A DNA stretch of 64,000 bases. It comes from Pseudomonas syringae (GTDB lineage: Bacteria; Pseudomonadota; Gammaproteobacteria; Pseudomonadales; Pseudomonadaceae). The DNA lies in contig NZ_LGSI01000020.1 in assembly GCF_001698815.1 (NCBI RefSeq), forward strand, positions 71,483 to 135,482, given 5' to 3'. Shown piece after piece: positions 9,494 to 18,632 of the stretch (the stretch's first letter is position 1; each line of letters opens with the position of its first letter). Made by a program: the position numbers and the translations under genes. Under the pieces are notes generated by a model. It did no database searches and was not told the origin of the DNA. It saw nothing but the letters and a program-made list of their open reading frames with translations.

Positions 9494-11269
9494 ATGGCAA
9501 GCGTTAAACCAAAAGTAGACGCAGTGATTGTCGGCATGGGCTGGACCGGGGCGATCATGGCCAAGGAACTCACCGATGCGGGGCTTACGGTCGTGGTGCT
9601 GGAGCGCGGTGCTGATCGTGACACGCAACCTGATTTTGCCTACCCGAAAGTCGTCGATGAACTCGAAGGTTCGGTGCATCGCCGCTACCTGCAAAGCCTG
9701 TCCCAGGAAACCGTCACCGCGCGGCATAACCTGACTTCCACCGCCGTTCCGTATCGGCAGATGGGCTCGTTCAAACCCGGCACCGGTGTGGGCGGCGCGG
9801 GCAGTCACTGGTCTGGCTGTCACTTCCGCGCGTTGCCGGAAGACTTCAAGCTGCGCAGCAATGTCGAACAGCGTTATGGCGCGAAATTCATTCCCAGCGA
9901 CATGACTATCCAGGATTTCCCGGTCACCTACGAAGACCTTGAACCGCACTTCGATCACTTTGAATACGTGTGCGGCACTTCCGGCAAGGCCGGTGTGATT
10001 CAAGGCGCCAAACAGCTGGGCGGCAACCCGTTTGAAGGCTCGCGCTCGCGTGAATTCCCGCTGGGCCCGAATCCTAATTATCTCGGCGCCGAAATGTTTT
10101 ACGGCGCGGCTCGCGAGATGGGCTGGGATCCGTATCCGATCCCGGCGTCCAACGCATCGGCACCTTACGTCAATCCGTATGGCTGCCAGATGGGCCCGTG
10201 CAACGCCTGCGGATTTTGCAGCGATTACGGTTGCCTGAACTACTCCAAGGCCAGCCCGAACATCAGCATTCTGCCAGTGCTGCGCCAGCGCAAGAACTTC
10301 GACTTGCGCACCAATGCGCAGGTCCTGAAAGTCAATCTCGACAGCGATGGCAAGAAGGCGACCGGCGTTACTTATCTGGATGCCCAGGGCAGTGAAGTCG
10401 AGCAGCAGGCCGATCTGGTCCTGCTCTGCGCATTTTCCCTGTTCAATGTGCATCTGATGCTGCTCTCGGGTATCGGCAAACCCTACGACCCGCAGACTGG
10501 TGAAGGCACCATCGGCCGCAACTACTCGTACCAGAACCTCAATCGTGTGGTGCTGTTTTTCGGCAAGGAAGTGCAAGCCAACCAGTTCATCGGTATCGGT
10601 GGCGCGGGCACGACCATGGACAATCTCAACGGCAACCAGCTCGACAATGCCAAGGCCGGTTTTGTCGGTGGCGGCATCATCTGGGCCCGTCAGCCCGGTG
10701 CCGGTCCGGTGCGCGGGATCAACGTACCGCCGGGCACCCCAGCCTGGGGCACACAGTGGAAACAGGCGGCCAGCGATGCGTTCCGTCACTCGTTCTACTT
10801 CGAAGTGCAGGGCGCGTGCATGTCGTACCGTCAGCATTACTTGAGTCTTGATCCGACCTACAAGGACGGCTTCGGGCGACCACTGCTGCGGATGAACTTC
10901 GACTGGCACGACAATGAAATCAAGGCCTCGCAATTCCTGGTAGGCAAGGCGCTGGAAATGTCGAAAATCCTCAACCCGACTGCCGTTGCTGGCGATGCGA
11001 AGAAACCGGGCGAGCATTACAACATCACCAAGTACCAGAGCACCCATACCTGTGGCGGCGCGATCATGGGCAGCGACCCGAAGACCTCGGCGCTGAACCG
11101 GTATCTGCAATCCTGGGACGTGCATAACGTGTTCGCCATCGGCGCCAATGCGTTTCCGCAAAACAACGGCTATAACCCGACCGGAATGGTGGGTGCGCTG
11201 GCGTACTGGTCTGCCAAGGCCATTCGCGAGCAGTACCTGAAAAACCCCGGCCCGCTGGTTCAGGCATAA
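9494..11269 (+). CDS. GMC-type FAD dehydrogenase large subunit (gluconate 2-dehydrogenase-like)
   Basis: 591 residues. The FAD dinucleotide motif GMGWTGAIMAKEL is near the N-terminus and VVLERG follows. GAGSHWSGCHFRALPEDF near residue 100 and the C-terminal THTCGGAIMG and NPTGMVGALAYWSA are GMC/gluconate-dehydrogenase blocks. A cysteine-rich stretch CNACGFCSDYGC near residue 236 could hold an Fe-S cluster as in FAD-glucose dehydrogenases. GGAGGGG lies 6 bp before the chosen ATG; a TTG two codons earlier is the alternative. The enzyme oxidises a sugar acid or polyol in the periplasm and passes electrons to the partner cytochrome. Gluconate is the best-known substrate, but this family also takes other substrates. 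Confidence 0.9.
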   Translation: MASVKPKVDAVIVGMGWTGAIMAKELTDAGLTVVVLERGADRDTQPDFAYPKVVDELEGSVHRRYLQSLSQETVTARHNLTSTAVPYRQMGSFKPGTGVGGAGSHWSGCHFRALPEDFKLRSNVEQRYGAKFIPSDMTIQDFPVTYEDLEPHFDHFEYVCGTSGKAGVIQGAKQLGGNPFEGSRSREFPLGPNPNYLGAEMFYGAAREMGWDPYPIPASNASAPYVNPYGCQMGPCNACGFCSDYGCLNYSKASPNISILPVLRQRKNFDLRTNAQVLKVNLDSDGKKATGVTYLDAQGSEVEQQADLVLLCAFSLFNVHLMLLSGIGKPYDPQTGEGTIGRNYSYQNLNRVVLFFGKEVQANQFIGIGGAGTTMDNLNGNQLDNAKAGFVGGGIIWARQPGAGPVRGINVPPGTPAWGTQWKQAASDAFRHSFYFEVQGACMSYRQHYLSLDPTYKDGFGRPLLRMNFDWHDNEIKASQFLVGKALEMSKILNPTAVAGDAKKPGEHYNITKYQSTHTCGGAIMGSDPKTSALNRYLQSWDVHNVFAIGANAFPQNNGYNPTGMVGALAYWSAKAIREQYLKNPGPLVQA

Positions 11270-11281
11270 GGAGCGAAACCC

Positions 11282-12643
11282 ATGAAAAAGTTTCTCCTGA
11301 GTCTGGTTGGACTGGGCGTAGTAGTGCTGGTCGTGTTGTTGGCGTTCGCGTTCTGGCCGACGCACACCCGTGCGCTGCAGGCCGCACCTGAAGCGCAGCA
11401 GGCGGCGTTGATCGAGAAGGGCCGTTACCTGGCTGATGCAGGCGATTGCACGGCTTGTCACACGGCCAAAGGTGGCCAGCCGTTCGCCGGTGGCCTACCG
11501 ATTGCCTCGCCGATCGGCACGCTGTACAGCAGCAATATCACGCCCGATAAGGCCTCCGGTATTGGCGCTTACTCGCTGGATGATTTTGACCGCGCGATTC
11601 GTCACGGCATTGCTGCCAATGGCGACAGTCTGTACCCGGCCATGCCTTATCCGGCCTACGCGAAGATCGGTGACGACGACTTGCGGGCGCTGTACGCGTA
11701 CTTCATGCACGGCGTCACAGCGGTCAATGCCGAGAACCGCGCCAACGATGTCGCGTGGCCATTGTCGATGCGCTGGCCGCTGGCGATCTGGCGCAAGGTG
11801 TTCGCACCGGAGCCCGATGCAGTGGCATTCAAGGCCGACGGCTACAAGGACACCCAGGTGGCACGCGGTGCCTATCTGGTTCAAGGCCTTGGGCATTGCG
11901 GCAGTTGCCACACGCCGCGCGCGTTGACCTTGCAGGAAAAGGCGCTGGATGAGTCAAGTCCGGTTTACCTGTCGGGCGGGCCGGTGATTGATGGCTGGCT
12001 GGCGGTCAACCTGCGTGGCAATCCGGCAGACGGCCTGGGCAGTTGGAGCGCCGAGGACATCGTCGCGACACTGCGCAGCGCACGCAGCTCGACCCATGCG
12101 GTATTGGGTGGCGCAATGGGTGATGTGGTGGTTCACAGCACCCAGCACCTCAACGATGGCGACCTGCAAGCGGTGGCCGCTTACCTGAAAACGCTGCCAG
12201 CCAGCGATCGTCAGGTATCGAATTTCAAGGCCGATCCAACTACCGCCAAAGCATTGGCTGCCGGGGAAGAGGCCAGTCGTGGCGCCGAGTTGTACGTCGA
12301 CAACTGCTCCGCCTGCCACCGCACCAACGGTCAAGGCTACGAGCGGGTCTTCCCGAAAATCGCCGGCAACTCATCGGTGCTTTCGGAGGATCCGGTGTCG
12401 ATGATTCGCCTGGTACTGGCAGGCAGCAAGTTGCCCGCTACCGCGACTGCACCTTCCGAACTGGGCATGCCCGGTTTCGCCTGGCGTATGTCGGACGAAG
12501 AGGTGGCGCAACTGCTGACCTTCATCCGCAGCAGTTGGGGCAATCAGGCGCCGGCGGTGAATGCCGCACAGGTCAAGCAACTGCGAGACACGCTGCCGAA
12601 GGAATCGCCAGCGGTGTCGCGCACGGACATCGCCAAGCCGTAA
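11282..12643 (+). CDS. Membrane-anchored triheme cytochrome c subunit of the dehydrogenase
   Basis: 453 residues. An N-terminal uncleaved-type signal/anchor helix covers about residues 5-27. Three heme c sites follow: CTACH near 57, CGSCH near 208 and CSACH near 343. This is the standard triheme subunit that takes electrons from gluconate/alcohol-type dehydrogenases to ubiquinone or terminal oxidase. It begins 12 bp after the FAD subunit with an AAGGAG site, clearly in the same operon. Confidence 0.93.
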   Translation: MKKFLLSLVGLGVVVLVVLLAFAFWPTHTRALQAAPEAQQAALIEKGRYLADAGDCTACHTAKGGQPFAGGLPIASPIGTLYSSNITPDKASGIGAYSLDDFDRAIRHGIAANGDSLYPAMPYPAYAKIGDDDLRALYAYFMHGVTAVNAENRANDVAWPLSMRWPLAIWRKVFAPEPDAVAFKADGYKDTQVARGAYLVQGLGHCGSCHTPRALTLQEKALDESSPVYLSGGPVIDGWLAVNLRGNPADGLGSWSAEDIVATLRSARSSTHAVLGGAMGDVVVHSTQHLNDGDLQAVAAYLKTLPASDRQVSNFKADPTTAKALAAGEEASRGAELYVDNCSACHRTNGQGYERVFPKIAGNSSVLSEDPVSMIRLVLAGSKLPATATAPSELGMPGFAWRMSDEEVAQLLTFIRSSWGNQAPAVNAAQVKQLRDTLPKESPAVSRTDIAKP

Positions 12644-12667
12644 GGTTGTAGCGGTAACCGACAGGCT

Positions 12668-12692
12668 GGGCCGACGTGCAATGCGTCGGCCC
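12668..12692 (+). terminator. Hairpin downstream of the cytochrome c gene
   Basis: GGGCCGACG and CGTCGGCCC form a perfect 9-bp stem around a 7-base loop, 24 bp after the operon's last stop. No strong T-run follows, so it may end transcription or stabilise the mRNA 3' end. Confidence 0.55.
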
Positions 12693-13233
12693 GGCCTCTG
12701 CCCATTAACCGAAACAAAGCCCTTCGCGAACCGCCTCTACCCGTTGGAGATTCTTTGGTCGTGTGGAAGTCCTTAAGTAGCTTTGGATTGCTATTCGCTC
12801 TGATTTTTTAGCAGAGTGAAGGCTACTCGCGCAGTTTGCGAGCCAGCATGACCGGGGCCTGAGTGGTGCTGAATCCGCCAGCTCTTTGCTCTTGGTAGAA
12901 CGGTTTCCAGGTCGCGGTACGAGGCTTGCTCGTGAATCTGGCACCTCGGTGGGCTAGACCTACCGAGTTATCGTTCTTCCCGGACAAGTCCGGTCCTACC
13001 GGGCCGATGCAAAACCGGTAGGAGGGGACTTGTCCCCGAGACGCCAGCCCACCTCAATCCACTTGCCCCGCCTTCATTGTCTGTGCCGACGCTTTGTTGG
13101 AGTGAGGCTTGCCCGCGAATCGTAGGTACGTCCGCCCTTATTTCGAAACCTAAACCAAGCCCTTCACGAACAAGTTCGTTTCTACGGACTATCTTCTCTG
13201 CTGCACGTCATCTTTCAATCCGAATTCATCGGT
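12693..13233. repeat. Gene-free region with REP-like inverted repeats
   Basis: No convincing coding frame is present. At 12982-13000 and 13017-13035 two arms (GGACAAGTCCGGTCCTACC and GGTAGGAGGGGACTTGTCC) pair at 17 of 19 positions around a short spacer. At 13097-13119 a single arm, TTGGAGTGAGGCTTGCCCGCG followed by AA, belongs to the same repeat family as the element near 28.2 kb. These look like Pseudomonas REP-type intergenic palindromes, partly eroded. The rest, up to the operator of the malic enzyme, holds nothing I can identify. Confidence 0.65.
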
Positions 13234-13253
13234 GTATATTGAATTCAAAATAC
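13234..13253 (+). promoter_or_regulatory. Palindromic operator upstream of malic enzyme (proposed GntR site)
   Basis: GTATATTGAATTCAAAATAC lies 22 bp before the malic enzyme start. It matches the perfect palindrome upstream of the aminotransferase operon (18490-18509) at 19 of 20 positions. The placement near the start fits repression by the FCD-type GntR protein encoded at 18.6 kb; this link is inference. Confidence 0.75.
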
Positions 13254-13275
13254 AAAAACGACGCAGGAGATTGAA

Positions 13276-14952
13276 ATGAGTGATTCCACCGATCAAGCCC
13301 TATTAGTCCCTTTTGTGGGTCCGACGTTGCTCGGTACGCCCTTGCTGAACAAGGGCACGGCGTTTACCCAGCACGAACGCGACACGTTGCATTTGCAAGG
13401 CCTGCTGCCGCAGCAGATTGAAACCATCGAGCAACAAGTCCAGCGCGCCTATCACCAGTTTCAGGGCTGTACGACCGATCTGGACAAACATGTCCTGCTG
13501 CGCTCGATTCAGGATTTCAATGAAACCCTGTTCTTCCGCCTGGTCGACGAGCATCTCGATGAAATGCTGCCGATTATCTACACGCCAACGGTGGGCAAGG
13601 CCTGCCAGGAATTCTCGCGGATCTATCGCAGCCATCGCGGCTTGTTCATCAGTATTGCCGACCGGGATCGCATCGACGAGATCCTCAACAATGTCACCAA
13701 AGACCATGTAAAAATCATCGTCGTCAGTGATTGCGAGCGCATTCTGGGGCTCGGCGATCAGGGCGTTGGCGGCATGGGCATTCCTATCGGCAAGTTGTCG
13801 TTGTATACGGCCTGCGGCGGGATCAGTCCGGCCTACACCTTGCCAGTGGTGCTGGATGTGGGCACCAATAATCCGGGTTTGCTGGCTGATCCGTTGTATT
13901 TCGGGCGCCGGGAACAGCGCATTCGCGGCGCTGAATATGATGCTTTCCTTCAGGCCTTTGTCGAGGGCGTTCAGCGTCGCTGGCCCGAGGCGATTCTGCA
14001 ATTCGAAGACTTTGCCCTGACCAATGCCATGCCGCTGTTGGCGCGTTATCGCGACCAGTTGTGTTGCTTCAATGACGACATTCAGGGCACCGCCGCTGTC
14101 ACCGTAGGCACATTGCTGGCAGCCTGTAAGGTCAAGGGCCAGCGCCTGTCAGACCAGACCGTTGCGTTTGTAGGAGCCGGCTCTGCCGGATGCGGGATTG
14201 CCGAGCAGATCATTGCGGCGATGCAACTGGAAGGCTTGAGCGACGCCCAGGCGCGCAGCCAGGTATTTCTGCTTAACAGCAAAGGCTTGCTGACCGATCG
14301 CCAGCCGGATCTCTACGATTTCCAGCAACGCCTGGCACATTCCAGCGAGTCTCTGGCGCAATGGGATTTCGACGCTGACTGGCCGTCGCTGCAGGACGTC
14401 GTGAGCAATGCGAAACCCACGGTTTTGATTGGCGTGTCAGGCAAAGCTGGTTTGTTCACCCAGCCGATCATCCAGACCATGCATGCGCATTGTGCGCAAC
14501 CGATCATCATGCCGTTGTCCAATCCGACTTCGCAGATCGAAGCCCATCCCAAAGACATCCTGCAATGGACCGACGGGCAGGCGCTGGTCGCTACCGGCAG
14601 CCCGTTTCTACCTATCGAGCTGTTTGGCAAAACCTTCCCCATCGCGCAGTGCAACAACTCCTACATCTTCCCCGGTATCGGCCTGGGCGCGATTGCCAGC
14701 AAGGCAACGCGTATCACCGACGGCATGCTCATGGCCTCGGCCCAGGCATTGGCCGACAGTGCCGGGGCGGGGCAGATGTTGCCGCCGTTGCGAGATGTCC
14801 AGGCGGTGAGCAAGCGTATCGCCCTGGCGGTCGGTTTGGCTGCGCAGCGCGATCTGGTCGCCGAGCCAGCGTCTGAACAAACGCTGCGGGACGCCATCGA
14901 CGAGCATTTCTGGTATCCGGTTTATCGGAACTACGAGCGTCGCCCGGAATAA
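13276..14952 (+). CDS. NAD-dependent malic enzyme (malate dehydrogenase, decarboxylating)
   Basis: 558 residues, the size of the SfcA/MaeA class. [11 protein letters not shown] near residue 95, the substrate/metal motif [14 protein letters not shown] near 265 and the Rossmann motif [15 protein letters not shown] near 300 are diagnostic. It converts malate to pyruvate and CO2 with NAD+ reduction. CAGGAG precedes the ATG. The gene is single, with the operator 22 bp upstream and a strong bidirectional terminator downstream. It faces the aminotransferase/MFS/hydratase genes that share its operator, suggesting that C4 acid made by that pathway is drained to pyruvate here. Confidence 0.95.
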   Translation: MSDSTDQALLVPFVGPTLLGTPLLNKGTAFTQHERDTLHLQGLLPQQIETIEQQVQRAYHQFQGCTTDLDKHVLLRSIQDFNETLFFRLVDEHLDEMLPIIYTPTVGKACQEFSRIYRSHRGLFISIADRDRIDEILNNVTKDHVKIIVVSDCERILGLGDQGVGGMGIPIGKLSLYTACGGISPAYTLPVVLDVGTNNPGLLADPLYFGRREQRIRGAEYDAFLQAFVEGVQRRWPEAILQFEDFALTNAMPLLARYRDQLCCFNDDIQGTAAVTVGTLLAACKVKGQRLSDQTVAFVGAGSAGCGIAEQIIAAMQLEGLSDAQARSQVFLLNSKGLLTDRQPDLYDFQQRLAHSSESLAQWDFDADWPSLQDVVSNAKPTVLIGVSGKAGLFTQPIIQTMHAHCAQPIIMPLSNPTSQIEAHPKDILQWTDGQALVATGSPFLPIELFGKTFPIAQCNNSYIFPGIGLGAIASKATRITDGMLMASAQALADSAGAGQMLPPLRDVQAVSKRIALAVGLAAQRDLVAEPASEQTLRDAIDEHFWYPVYRNYERRPE

Positions 14953-14968
14953 ACACCGAGGCAGAAAA

Positions 14969-14996
14969 ATCCCGCCGGATTGGCGGGATTTTTTTT
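14969..14996 (+). terminator. Strong bidirectional rho-independent terminator
   Basis: ATCCCGCC-GGATT-GGCGGGAT is a perfect 8-bp stem followed by eight Ts. An A-run just before it gives the minus strand its own T-run. It separates the convergent malic enzyme and hydratase genes. Confidence 0.93.
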
Positions 14997-15030
14997 GCTC
15001 AGGAACTCAGCTCTCGCGTCTCATGTGCGG

Positions 15031-15795
15031 CTATACAAGCGTCAGTGAGATCGCCGGTAAGCCCTGAATCCGGCCTTGCACCTGCCCGGCACTTTCAGCG
15101 AAAAATATCCCGGTGTAAGAACCGGTGGTAACCACGAACTCCTTGGGGACGGTCAAACCCTGGCGGGTGTGATGGTTGACCAGCCACGGCAGTAAACGTC
15201 GCGGATCACCCGCTGGATTGGCGACCGCCGAAGGCACGATGCTGGCGCCGTTCAGCGTCAGCTCAAGGGTTGGATTAACGAAATCGAAGCTGTCTTCGTA
15301 AGGCACAAATTCGCCGACGATTAACGCGCCGTGATTGAGCAGGTCGGCCAGTTGCGTCAGCGGTTCGATTTTCGGCCAGGCGGCAAAACGACTGGAAACC
15401 AGTTCAATGGTCGCGGCCATTTCACCGATGCCTGCCATGACCTCATCGTCGCTGTAGGCCTCGTCGCGCGGAGTAAATGCGCGATTGAAACGGAAGGCGA
15501 CTTCCAGTTCCAGGCCCACCTGCGGGTAACCGGCGCGATCAAATTCGCTGGCCGAGGCGAACAGGCAGTTCTGTGGCAGCGGCGATCCCTGAATCGGACC
15601 GGTAAGGGATTTCGAGCCAATCTTCCAACCGCCGGGCTTCACGCCACGCAAACGGAGGATGTCCTGCTGGATCTGGTACGCAGCGTCCTTGTCAGTTGGC
15701 TGCAAATCAGCGTCGAACTCGCCCAATGGGCTGCGTTCTTGGTGTGCATCGACAAGCAATTGCGCCAGGCGCGAAGGTGAGGTTGCTGAGTTCAA
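15031..15795 (-). CDS. 2-keto-4-pentenoate hydratase / FAH-superfamily enzyme
   Basis: 254 residues of the MhpD-like branch. GWKIGSKSLTG near residue 56, LELEVAFRFNR near 95 (metal-binding acidic strand), VSSRFAAWPKI near 135 and VPKEFVVTTGSYTG near 222 match 2-hydroxypentadienoate hydratases and related decarboxylases. The start is probably TTG at 15795, preceded by GGAG about 7 bp away; no in-frame ATG fits. It is the last gene of the leftward run (aminotransferase, MFS, hydratase). No ring-cleavage gene is nearby, so the substrate is unlikely to come from classical meta-cleavage; a decarboxylase or lyase role on a keto-diacid is possible. Confidence 0.85.
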   Translation of the reverse strand: MNSATSPSRLAQLLVDAHQERSPLGEFDADLQPTDKDAAYQIQQDILRLRGVKPGGWKIGSKSLTGPIQGSPLPQNCLFASASEFDRAGYPQVGLELEVAFRFNRAFTPRDEAYSDDEVMAGIGEMAATIELVSSRFAAWPKIEPLTQLADLLNHGALIVGEFVPYEDSFDFVNPTLELTLNGASIVPSAVANPAGDPRRLLPWLVNHHTRQGLTVPKEFVVTTGSYTGIFFAESAGQVQGRIQGLPAISLTLV

Positions 15796-15850
15796 GGGGG
15801 CGCTCCATTTGTGTCCAGACCCCCGCCCGCAGGCGGAGGCTGGCTACCGG

Positions 15851-17149
15851 TTATTTGCTGATGATGGTCGAGGCTTGCGGATCGGGCGCTCGCGTGGTCG
15901 CAGGTTTCGCATACTCGAATTTGTTCTGCGGCTTCATGCGAAAGGACAGAATCACCCCAATCGCAAGTAGCACGATGCTGACCAGGAAGGGTAGCTGCCA
16001 GTTGCCGAATTTGTCGATCAACAATCCCGCTGCCACAGGGCTGACAATCGCGGCCATGGCCGAGCCAGTGTTCATCATGCCACTGGCCGTACCGCAATGA
16101 TCGGGCGCAATGTCCATCGGGATGGCCCACATTGGCCCGATCGTCATCTCGGAGAAGAAAAAGCCGATGGCCAGACACGCCAGGGACACATGCATGTCCT
16201 TGGTGAACATCAACGGGATCAGGGAAATCAGCGTCAGCGTCAGGCAGATGGCGACCATCTGGCTGCGGGCCTTGTTGAGGTCTTTGGTGCGGGTGTAGAT
16301 GCGATCACTGACGATGCCGCCCAGGGTATCGCCCACCACGCCGCCGAAGAACACCGTCGAGGAGAAGATCGCAGTGTTTTTCAGATCCAGGCCCATGTTC
16401 ATGAAGTACATCGGTACCCAGCTGAGCAGCAGCCACAACGTCCAGCCGTAGCAGAAATACACGATGGTCACGGGCGCCATGCGCTTGAACAATCGTCCCC
16501 AGGCCAGCGGAACAGTGCTTTTCACTTTAGGCGCCGGTAAAACCGCCAGCTCCTGTTGCGAAATGCGCGGATGGTCCTTTGGCAGTTCGGTGAAAACCAC
16601 GGCCCAGAGCATGACCCAGACAAAGCTGATCCCGGCGCACACGTAGAACGATTCCCGCCAGCCATAAGTCGCCATCACCGCGATCATCGCCGCTGGCGCC
16701 AACGCATTGCCAAGACGGGCGAACGCATGGGTGATGCCTTGGGCAAAGCCGCGTTTTTCCTTGGGTACCCAACGCGACATCGCCGCTGTGGCAGCGGGGA
16801 AGGTGGCACCTTCGCCAAGTCCCAGCAGCACCCGTGCCACGATAAGCGAGATAAAGCCGCCAGCCAGCCCGGTCAAGACGGTCGCACCGGCCCAGATCAG
16901 CCCGCAGACAATCAGCGTGCGCTTGGCGCCGAACCGGTCGCTGACCCAGCCGCCGATGATTTGAAAGACCAGATAGGGATAGGCAAACGCGGAGAAGACA
17001 ATGCCAATCTCCGTTTTGGTGAGGTTGAATTCCTTGCCGAAACCGACCGCCGCCGTACTGACGTTGACGCGGTCCAGATAGGTAATAAAGTACATGGCGC
17101 ACAGCATGAACAGCACCACCGTGGTGGGGCGCAGACGTAAAAACTTCAT
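15851..17149 (-). CDS. MFS transporter, anion:cation symporter (ACS) family
   Basis: 432 residues, 12 predicted membrane segments. FITYLDRVNVSTAA in helix 1, GWVSDRFGAKRT in the loop 2-3 and LGLGEGATFPA in helix 4 are typical of ACS-family carriers for sugar acids, phthalate, allantoate and other organic anions. GGAGA lies about 7 bp before the ATG. It is followed by the hydratase 55 bp on and preceded by the aminotransferase, so it likely imports the amino or organic acid processed by them. Confidence 0.9.
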   Translation of the reverse strand: MKFLRLRPTTVVLFMLCAMYFITYLDRVNVSTAAVGFGKEFNLTKTEIGIVFSAFAYPYLVFQIIGGWVSDRFGAKRTLIVCGLIWAGATVLTGLAGGFISLIVARVLLGLGEGATFPAATAAMSRWVPKEKRGFAQGITHAFARLGNALAPAAMIAVMATYGWRESFYVCAGISFVWVMLWAVVFTELPKDHPRISQQELAVLPAPKVKSTVPLAWGRLFKRMAPVTIVYFCYGWTLWLLLSWVPMYFMNMGLDLKNTAIFSSTVFFGGVVGDTLGGIVSDRIYTRTKDLNKARSQMVAICLTLTLISLIPLMFTKDMHVSLACLAIGFFFSEMTIGPMWAIPMDIAPDHCGTASGMMNTGSAMAAIVSPVAAGLLIDKFGNWQLPFLVSIVLLAIGVILSFRMKPQNKFEYAKPATTRAPDPQASTIISK

Positions 17150-17256
17150 GATCTATCTCCAGTTTCTTATTGTTATCGCTGACCAACGCGATGATTCGGG
17201 ATAGTTGAGTCACATCGAGGAGCTGCGATATTCGGGTGATCGCAGCTCCTTTCACA

Positions 17257-18468
17257 TCATTCGCGCCGCAACGGTACGGATTGCCCTCCCAGATAATCCA
17301 TGGCCGCCAATACACCACTGGATTGCAGCTTGATCCCGGCCATTTGCAGGCCCATTTCACAGCCGGTCAGGGTTGCCATCAGCATCAGATCATTGCAGTC
17401 ACCCAGGTGGCCGATCCGGAACATGCGGCCTTTCATCTTGCCCAGGCCCGTTCCCAGCGACATATCGAAGCGCTCGTAAATGATCTTGCGCACGGCATCG
17501 GCGTCGATGCCTTCTGGGGTCATCACTCCGGTCAGCACCGGACTGTATACCGCTGGATCGGCGCACTGGATTTCCAGGCCCCAGGCATTCACCGCGGTGC
17601 GGCAAGCGTGGGCCAGGCGGTTGTGGCGGATGAATACGTTTTCCAGGCCTTCCCCAAGGATCATGTCCAAGGCTTCGGACAAGCCATACAACAGGTTGGT
17701 GTTGGGGGTGTACGGCCAATAGCCGGTTTTGTTCATTTCGATGATGTCGTCCCAGGCCCAGAAGCTGCGGGGCAAGCCTGCGGTTTTGCTGGCTTCCAGC
17801 GCTTTGGGGGAGACCGCATTGAAGCTGATACCGGGAGGCAGCATCAGGCCTTTTTGCGAGCCGGACACGGTGACATCCACGCCCCATTCGTCATGGCGGT
17901 AGTCGACAGAACCGAGACCGGAAATGGTGTCCACCAACAGCAGCGCCGGGTGCCCGGCGGCGTCAATGGCCTTGCGCACCGAAGCGATATCGGAGGTAAC
18001 GCCGGTGCTGGTTTCGTTATGCACGACGCAGACTGCTTTGATGGCGTGACTGCTGTCCGCGCGCAAGTGTGTCTCGATCATTTGCGCGTCGACACCGCCG
18101 CGCCAGCCTTCGATGCCCGGATGCCCGATGAATTGTGGTTTGAGACCCAGGCTCAGGGCCATTTTTTGCCAGAGCGTCGCGAAATGGCCGGTTTCGAACA
18201 TCAGCACCTGATCGCCGGTGCTCAGCGTGTTGCACAGCGCAGCTTCCCAGGCGCCGGTACCAGACGCGGGGTAGATCACCACCGGATGACGAGTCTTGAA
18301 AATCTGTTTGATGCCGTCCAGCACCTTGAGACCCAGTTCGCCGAACTCCGGACCACGGTGGTCGATGGTGGGATAACTCATGGCGCGCAAAATGCGATCC
18401 GGGACCGGGCTCGGACCAGGAATTTGCAGGAAGTGACGGCCGGCGGGATGGTAATCAAGCTTCAGCAT
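17257..18468 (-). CDS. Class V aminotransferase, alanine/serine/ureidoglycine-glyoxylate type
   Basis: 403 residues. PGPSPVPDRILRAMSYPTIDHRG (shown here as a block near the N-terminus), ASGTGAWEAAL near 68, HNETSTGVTSDI near 150 and the PLP-lysine segment SGSQKGLMLPPG near 198 fit the AGXT/SgaA/PucG group. These use glyoxylate as amino acceptor or donor partner. The ATG at 18466-18468 has AAGGAG 6 bp upstream. Upstream is the perfect palindrome at 18490-18509. The true amino donor is not readable: alanine, serine, aspartate or ureidoglycine are all possible for this fold. Confidence 0.88.
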   Translation of the reverse strand: MLKLDYHPAGRHFLQIPGPSPVPDRILRAMSYPTIDHRGPEFGELGLKVLDGIKQIFKTRHPVVIYPASGTGAWEAALCNTLSTGDQVLMFETGHFATLWQKMALSLGLKPQFIGHPGIEGWRGGVDAQMIETHLRADSSHAIKAVCVVHNETSTGVTSDIASVRKAIDAAGHPALLLVDTISGLGSVDYRHDEWGVDVTVSGSQKGLMLPPGISFNAVSPKALEASKTAGLPRSFWAWDDIIEMNKTGYWPYTPNTNLLYGLSEALDMILGEGLENVFIRHNRLAHACRTAVNAWGLEIQCADPAVYSPVLTGVMTPEGIDADAVRKIIYERFDMSLGTGLGKMKGRMFRIGHLGDCNDLMLMATLTGCEMGLQMAGIKLQSSGVLAAMDYLGGQSVPLRRE

Positions 18469-18489
18469 GAGTGACTCCTTCTTGTTTTT

Positions 18490-18509
18490 GTATTTTGAAT
18501 TCAAAATAC
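18490..18509 (-). promoter_or_regulatory. Perfect 20-bp palindromic operator upstream of the aminotransferase operon
   Basis: GTATTTTGAATTCAAAATAC is its own reverse complement. It lies 21 bp before the aminotransferase start. A 19/20 copy precedes the malic enzyme gene and a 16/20 copy spans the start codon of the divergent GntR gene. This is proposed as the binding site of that regulator. Confidence 0.85.
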
Positions 18510-18612
18510 GTTAGCACGCCTTCCTGCTGTGTCAAACGTCATATTTGGGCTAATATTCGGCATTAGTTGGGCTGTTATCGAATAAGGCATCGCACTCAAG
18601 CGATGCAGATGA

Positions 18613-18632
18613 GGATTTTGCATGCAAAATAT
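18613..18632 (+). promoter_or_regulatory. Palindrome covering the GntR start codon (proposed autoregulatory site)
   Basis: The core ATTTTGCATGCAAAAT (18615-18630) is a perfect palindrome whose central ATG is the start codon of the GntR gene. Its TTTTG-N4-CAAAA frame is identical to that of the two operators at 13.2 and 18.5 kb. Binding here would block the gene's own start. Confidence 0.6.

Noticed and set aside
9416-11461. A 681-codon open frame on the minus strand opposite the GMC dehydrogenase
   Set aside because: It is antisense to a gene with unmistakable family motifs, has no ribosome-binding site and its composition is that of a GC-rich shadow frame.
12982-13035. Possible CRISPR-like repeat
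   Set aside because: It is a single inverted repeat pair, not a direct-repeat array with spacers; it fits a REP-type palindrome.
12693-13233. Short open frames in the gene-free stretch before malic enzyme
   Set aside because: They run through inverted repeats, lack ribosome-binding sites and show no recognisable domain.
17236-18474. A 412-codon plus-strand frame opposite the aminotransferase
   Set aside because: The minus strand encodes a clear PLP enzyme with a good ribosome-binding site; this frame is a shadow.
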